64,000 nucleotides of DNA from Cinnamomum chago (lineage: Eukaryota > Streptophyta > Magnoliopsida > Laurales > Lauraceae). Location: the NCBI GenBank assembly GCA_038049695.1, contig CP142452.1, positions 53,216,501-53,280,500 of the forward strand, read 5' to 3'. The number at the start of each line of letters is the position of its first letter. Position 1 is the first letter of the stretch. Below are positions 57,950 through 64,000 of the stretch, one piece after another. The translations under genes and the position numbers were made by a program. A model generated the notes under the pieces. That model did not search any database and was not told where the DNA came from. It saw only the letters and a program-made list of their open reading frames with translations.

Positions 57950-59303
57950 AATTCCTCATCTCTATTCTTTCTTTTCTTTTCATTTTTTTTTTTTTTTTTT
58001 TTATCCCTCAGGTTTGCAATCCTCTCTCTGCTCGGTCTTTGCAACCCTATATTTGCTCATGATTTCTGCAACCATCTAAGGTATGATTTTTTTAAATTTA
58101 TGTAAATGTAGATTGTAAATGTGTTTTCATGGTTGCAAATTTTTTAGTTTTTATTTTCTGTGTTATGTCTGTTGTGATGGTGGTGGTGTGACAGTGGCAA
58201 TGGACAGATGGAGGGGTTTTTTTTTTTTTTTTTTAAGGTTTTAGCTGTTTTTTTTTTTTTTTGGAAGATCTAATGGTCTGCATCCGATGGTCGACTTGAA
58301 TAATCTGACGAGGCTGTTAGACCTAACACCCTTTCTCTCTGTTTGCTCAATTTTGGATTATCTTCTTAGTCCTTTATGTTCTTGTTCCCAGCATGACAAA
58401 ACTGGCCTAAACACTCAGATTACTCTCCAACCCAAAAACTAATAAAGTGTTCATTGCCAAGGAAATATATCTTCCCTCTCAAGAATCAGATTATAAAGTG
58501 TATTGCTTGTACACCATCAGAATTCTTTTTCCTCCAGAATCTTGATATTGGGCTACTCAAGCATTATTCATGGCCATTCGGTTCCATATGTACATTTCCT
58601 GAGGACAGACTAATTGCCCTTGGGCTTGGATCCTGAAACTTGGGTGCCCTGCAATCTGTTTTCCTGCAGATATAGTTTCCTGCTACTCTCTGTATATGCA
58701 ATTGATAATTGGAAAAAAAAAAAAAAAAAAAAAAAAAAAAGACTTCCAACTTACAGTTAACTCACACATGAAACCCCATTTTACATGCCTTTTAAGTCAT
58801 GTCCTAGTAACCATTCAAATTCAGCACCCACTTCTATCTATGAGACAATGAAAGAGGCAACAAAAAGTAGAATTTGCATCAGGTCAAATATTCACTTGAT
58901 CCCAGTTGATTGACTTTTGATCTTGAGTCATAGGGTGAAATCATAAAAAGATATCCAATATTGGAGAGATGATGACTCCTTTTCCTCATCATCATCCAGG
59001 GTCAGCTGCATGAATTAACTTCTCTCTTCTCCTCAGGAAACTCATATTCCTTTTCTTTTCGCATGATTGAAATACTTTTGATGATGTTATATGTAGACAA
59101 ATGAGTGTTGGTGGTGGTTTTAATAGTACTTTTCATTAAAATTAAAAACAAGCACAAAGGAGGAATTCTACTAGTATAAAAGAGAAATCTAAATGTCTGC
59201 TGCTAGTTGAGCATGTCAAAATTTACAGATTAACATAAAATACATCAGCTTCCATCAGAGGAATTGCAAGAATCATTTCTATGCTTACTATTATAGTGGG
59301 GCC

Positions 59304-59371
<68 letters not shown>

Positions 59372-60190
59372 TCTCCCTCTCCTTTTCTTGGTGGCGTGGC
59401 CAAACAAGGAGCACCATCTCTTTGGTTGTGGTTTTTTTTTTTTCCCTTGGAAGATGGATGCTTTTATCCACTGGGAGAAGAGAGAAGATCATGAGGTCTC
59501 TAGATTTGCTCACATGCAACTTTTACAATACCCAAACTTATAAAAACCAAAAAACTTGAGAACAAGAGGTGTCCCACTGTCCCCATTTGTTGAGAGCCCC
59601 ATTTCTCACCTTATTATCCAGCAGGAGTGGGTATTATATCTCCGAGGATGGAGTTTCTTATAAGAGGAGCGGATATTATATCCCAAAGATGGGTTCTCTA
59701 ATGGGTCAGTCCCCTTGGATGGGTACCAAAGGAAAAATAAATATTACTTTTAAAATCTCATAACCTTGGAGAAGGAATTTAAGTACTTGACCTGACCCAA
59801 TTCGCTTAACTCACTCCAAATTGCACTTGAGTTGGACATTTCCAATTCATTCCCAAGATTTGGAGGGTTATCTTTAGATTTCATCCAGGTCAAGTTCAGG
59901 TTTGTTTCAAATTTTCATTATAATGTTTAAACATACACTTCGGGTCAGGCTTGGCTTGAACCAATACCAATCTAACCTGCCGGATTTGCACTCCCCACTC
60001 CCAATTCAGCGAGTCACCACAAGATACTAACAATCAGTGAATTCAAACCCTGCATGAAAATCTGTGGTGTAATGGTGTGATTGAAACACGCAAATGAGAA
60101 GGGAAAAAAAAAAAAACATTTACAATTCCACACACATCATGTTATAAAAGAAGAAGAGACCCATCACAAGATTAGAGAAAAAGAGGGGAG
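57950..60190. other. No gene recognised
   Basis: T-runs (57980-58002, 58218-58262), an A28 run (58712-58740) and a long CT microsatellite are the only obvious features. 58390-58712 reads like transcribed UTR ending at the A-run and could be a small retroposed sequence, but no target duplication was found. Some GGGCC-type dispersed repeat lies at 59780-60000. Confidence 0.4.
59309..59378. repeat. (CT)n microsatellite
   Basis: More than 30 CT units, nearly uninterrupted. Confidence 0.97.
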
Positions 60191-60194
60191 AGAG

Positions 60195-60556
60195 ATGAAG
60201 ATGGCTTATGGGGAGACAAGAGCTAAAAGAATAGCTCCATATGCTATACATGATATTAGCACAGATCATAGCAGCAAGTTATGCAATCCTTAGCAAAATA
60301 GTCTTCACTCTTCACACAAGGGACAAACACCATTGTCTTCAACATATATCAGTTCACTGCAGCCACCATCTTCATGGGTCCCGTAGCTTTCTTCATTGAA
60401 AGGTGTCTCTCTAATTTCCACCCCACTTTCTCTCTTTCTGTATTGTAATTACTGAAATCTTACTATACTGCTCTGTTTAATTTATTGATGCAGAAAAACA
60501 AGACCTCCTCTCTCTCTATCAATCTTATGTTGGATGTTCTTAATAGGATTACTTGG
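60195..60556 (+). pseudogene. WAT1-related / UMAMIT transporter, 5' fragment (exons 1-2)
   Basis: The first exon starts MKMAYGETRAKRIAPYA (60195). It continues as LYMILAQIIAASYAILSKIV one frame on, then as LFTQGTNTIVFNIYQFTAAT and IFMGPVAFFIER in the third frame. The GT donor is at 60403. The second exon (60494-60556) continues in phase with KTRPPLSLSILCWMFLIGLL to a GTGAGT donor. This is the start of the EamA/DMT-type UMAMIT (nodulin MtN21-like) family, ten-membrane-segment amino-acid or auxin transporters. The two frame changes are each explained by one extra base (near 60246-60250 and 60307-60312). Later exons (the remaining ~280 residues) are not seen in the next 3.4 kb, so this is a truncated pseudogene unless introns are very long and the frame changes are sequence errors. 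Confidence 0.82.
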
Positions 60557-63090
60557 GTGAGTGATTCCTTCATTGTCCATCTTACCATTTTGAACCTACC
60601 AGCAATTGGATTACATGGTTCCAAACTGTTCTAAATTTCACTTTTTTCCTCCCATTTGCTATCAAATCTGAGGAAAACTTCATGAGAACAAAACTAAACC
60701 AGTTGGAGATTAGTCTTACACTCATAAGTCATACCCATGATGTATTTATTTATTTATACATTTTGTGCATCTGTGTGATGATTACATGCAGTGGTGTTCA
60801 TGGGTTTAGAACCCCGACCCAAGCATTTGTGTAGTTAGTAGGAGCAGCATCTTCATTCTTCCCCGACACTCCTGGGACCCACAAGGTTTTGGCTGTCTTA
60901 GCCATGCGGCCCACCTGATGAATGGACCTCCATGACTTTTGAACCTACCTCCTACCAGTTGTATATTGTTGAAACTTGATAATGATGATTTGTATGGGAC
61001 GACCATGGTCCCAGAAGTAATGAGTATCTGGTTACCAAAGGACCCAACGAAAAGGATCAGAGCATCGGTTAAGACCTGATTCACAACAAGGTCAAGGTCC
61101 GGGTCTACAATTTAGATCGAGGTGCGTGTCCAGAGTCATGTTCTTACCCAAAGACTTCTGCTCCTGAGTATAATAATAATAATAGACATGGTAATATACT
61201 AATATTAACTATCTAAATTCTATTGTATATTATAAAACATATATATATATATATTAACTTACGAGGGCTTTGGCTTGGCTTGGGTTCAGAGTCGGGTTGG
61301 CGCAATGAGGTGGGCCTTGGTCTCACACATTGAACTCTCTCTATGTTCGGGTCCAGACAAACCACACTAATCAGGTTTGGGTCAGGGTTTAGATGTCAAT
61401 TAGACCACCGATTATCCTCCTGTTAGCCAAAGAACCTGACTCCAATTAGATTCACTTTTGGTTGGACAATTAACTCCAGGCCTAGGTCTGGCCTTGACCC
61501 CTTTATATGATTACATATCCAAAACAATAGAAAAAAACGAGAGAGAGAGAGATGAAACCAAATTAATTAAGTGAATGATTGAGAGTGCTAATAATGTTAT
61601 TAGCATTTAGCGCGAGGCATTTGATTTGATTGAAATCTATCAATCACAATGCAGTGAAATCTATCTTCTTTCTCCTAGTCCTACCCATGTTATTTCTTCT
61701 TCTTCCTAACCATATCAGAACTCACCATACTAACTTCTTCCTGTCCATCTCAGACCCACACTATAGCTAGTATAACTTATTCTTCTTACCCACGATGCTA
61801 CTTCTTCTGCACTATTACTATGAATGTTAGAACTTACTACGGTAATACCCACCATACCATGCTTCTAAAGTTCTACTACTCCCTTCTATACCACTACTAC
61901 CCATGCATGTCCGAACCATTTTTCTAATTGGGTTCAAGTGTCAACCCATACCCAAAACTACTGGATTGGTTTCGGATCATGTTGGTGGATCGGGTTAGGA
62001 ATTTGCACCCCCCTACTTGCCTTGGGTGTTATCAATTAATGGAACAGAAAATGAGGCTAATTGGATGTAACATTGATCAAATGTTGGACAAAATGAGGGC
62101 GAAAAAAACAGTACGAGGTTAATGGTGATTAAATTCCAGCTGCTTCGATAAATATTCTACCTTTTACCCAAAAAAAAAAAAAAAACCTCTAGTTTTTACC
62201 AGTTTGGGCCACATAATCCACCTTATGTTTCACCATATTGGGTGTATGGCATGTTTGCAGCATACACATGAATCCACAAATGGATTTTCTACACGTTTGC
62301 AGCATGACATGATCTAACAGTGACCTCCAATATGCAATTCTGATGGGCACCGATGTCCTAAAAATCCCAAAACAGATGTATGCTATAAACCAATAAGCCT
62401 TACTTTTACTAGTTATTAATGTATGAACTCAACAGAACCCCAACCAGAAATCAATTAGCAGTTGATCCAAACTGTGGACCTGCGCACAAACCCAATTATC
62501 AATCGGGTGCTAAAATGGGCCCATATCTGAATTTTTTCGGTCGGACCCCAGATAGATGAGATAAGGCCATGATGATGATGCCCTTCAGGTAATCAGTAAG
62601 GCCATGATGATGATGCCCTCGCAGAGGGACACCATTGACCTTAAATGGCCCTGTCCAATACAAACAATTGACAATTTAAAAATAATGACACAGATAAAAT
62701 GGGAAATTTTAATGTTCATTATTAGTTTTTTACATACTTCCATTCAAACAACATTTTATATCCAATTTGGTCTTGGTTGCTAATTTCTTGGGTACTGCAG
62801 ATAATTCGAAGAGCAAATGAATTGTAAATATTGTAAATATTCACATCGGATCAGAGATCCAAGAATGCATATAAAGTTCTCTTATAACTAGTGTAAGTAA
62901 CTGAGGTTGGTTATTCTACATCGCCCAACTCAACTTGATCTACTACCTGCTTGGGCCCCAATTGACCCCCATATTGTTATGAAACCACTGTAACCATGGT
63001 ATACTCATTGGCTCACTTCCACTCTAATTTTGAATTTTGCAATTCTCTTGCACAATTAAAGTTTACGTTGACATATTAGCTGTGTTGTAG
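60557..63090. other. No gene recognised
   Basis: Contains GGGTC/GGGCC-type dispersed repeat (about 61270-61510 and 61930-62010), a TA run near 61240, an A-run near 62170-62184, and a short duplication of AAGGCCATGATGATGATGCC at 62564-62617. Confidence 0.45.
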
Positions 63091-63940
63091 ATTTGCAAAC
63101 TATACCACCCGTTGGCTTTGAGGATTTTCTTGATGGGCACACCCTATCGATCTCCGGTCAACTACTCAAGTGCACTGTTCGAAATTGCATCAGAACGTAT
63201 TTTCTATATTTATCAGGTATTTACATTTTTAAATTGCCATACTCTCCCAAATTTTTAAGCTGGCAATATATTTTGCTCGATGTGGGTAGATGAAAAACTA
63301 TGGGGTATAGTGAATATGCAAATTTTTAAGCTGGCAATACATTTAGGATTTAAATGCATGAGGATTTTGAGGTTCCATCCTCATTGATCAAACATCTCAT
63401 GCTTTGTTTCTCTTTCTATCTTGGGTTATTCTGTCATGATTATGTATGTGGAATAATAGCCTGCTTTTTCCTCTTCATGTGTCTGTTTATTTCTCATGTT
63501 TCAGTTGCACCCTTTTTAGGAGATTTAACCAATGCCAAGTACTTCTTGTATGCAGAAAGTTCAGGAGGAATCAGACCCACTTTGAATATTTTCCCTTCTC
63601 AACCTATGCAAGTGGAGCCATCTACAAAGCTATGGCAGTTAGATGAAGAAGAGGAAAATGAAGAGTTTTATTTGGAGCCATCTAAGAAGGTATGGACTTG
63701 GAAGAAGATGATGGAAGGTGGCTTCTTTTTTTTTTTTATTGGTGGCTATTTCAAATAGTAGGTACATGGGATGGCTCTAAAACTGCGCTTTTATTGGCAG
63801 TAAACTATTGATTTTGTTTCTACAAGTAAGAGACCATCAGAGATATCCATGGAATTAGCCCATCCTAAAAATGATCCTGCAACAGTTCCTCAACCTGGGA
63901 GAGATGCCAAGGTAGTAGGAACGGTAAAAAGAAACTAATG
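63090..63940 (+). other. Exon-like segments, possibly from a TGA-type bZIP gene
   Basis: After an AG acceptor-like site at 63555 the frame reads SSGGIRPTLNIFPSQPMQVE, then PSTK. A later segment (about 63836-63912) reads KRPSEISMELAHPKNDPATV, then PQPGRDAKV. From memory these resemble the N-terminal regions of TGA-type bZIP factors (PTLNIFPSQPMHVEPS...). No basic region or leucine zipper is in the window, which ends 60 bp later. Segment 63096-63200 (PPVGFEDFLDGHTLSISGQL) is open but unassigned. It could be the 5' part of a host gene continuing beyond 64000, or a captured fragment. Confidence 0.35.
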
Positions 63941-64000
63941 GTGTTACCATGGTATTTTCTTCTCTTGTACATTTATTCTTTTTAACTTGTTTGCTTCTCA

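Noticed and set aside
58712-58740. A28 run read as the poly(A) tail of a processed pseudogene
   Set aside because: The preceding 300 bp could not be assigned to any gene and no target duplication was found, so it stays an A-run.
1-64000. rRNA, tRNA, CRISPR arrays, bacterial operons or riboswitches
   Set aside because: None seen; gene structure, introns and repeat content are those of a plant nuclear genome.

Overview
This is nuclear DNA of a flowering plant. It carries a plant pectin methylesterase, a GPI-anchored lipid-transfer protein, and fragments of plant myosin VIII, neutral invertase and a WAT1/UMAMIT transporter, set among plant-type Ty1/copia, Ty3/gypsy Tat, CACTA, hAT, LINE and Harbinger-like elements. 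I cannot name the species. I found no rRNA, tRNA or CRISPR. Only two host genes look complete, both on the minus strand: a PPME1-type pectinesterase (12457-15734, 4 exons, 336 aa) and a lipid-transfer protein of the LTPG/xylogen type (19358-21593, 3 exons including a 27-nt microexon, 148 aa).

Layout. 1-6526 is most of a broken copia element (Angela/BARE-like by its long LTR and long leader) ending in a 1.78 kb LTR. 6527-12456 is gene-poor: a LINE-type RNase H remnant, one decayed exon of neutral/alkaline invertase, local duplications, a 177-bp CACTA-type MITE and a 934-bp Harbinger-like element with TTA target duplications. 12457-23330 holds the two intact genes plus copia, LINE and CACTA-like remnants. 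About 23340-31650 is a minus-strand Ty3/gypsy element of the Tat group, with two RNase H domains and an opposite-strand gene (about 24096-26706) that has its own TATA box and encodes a coiled coil with an acidic tail. 31650-35040 holds uncharacterised DNA and a decayed hAT transposase.

35041-64000 is a nest. A second copia element (35041-49184) was entered by a 9.07-kb CACTA transposon (38557-47623) that carries intron-containing pieces of two unrelated host genes, the myosin VIII motor domain and an MFSD12-like transporter, and also an LTR. The same copia element was entered again at 49185 by a second CACTA-type element, whose right end I cannot find in the window. Its interior has a ~171-bp tandem array split by a 3.04-kb solo LTR with a near-perfect 5-bp target duplication. 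Beyond 57.2 kb lie CT-rich DNA, a broken WAT1/UMAMIT 5' fragment and a possible TGA-bZIP-like exon. These may be further captured fragments or ordinary host DNA.

The intact genes do not form a pathway, though both products are expected in the secretory route and cell wall or cell surface. The most unusual content is gene-fragment capture by CACTA elements and the divergent antisense gene of the Tat element. All family names come from reading translations by eye; no search was run.
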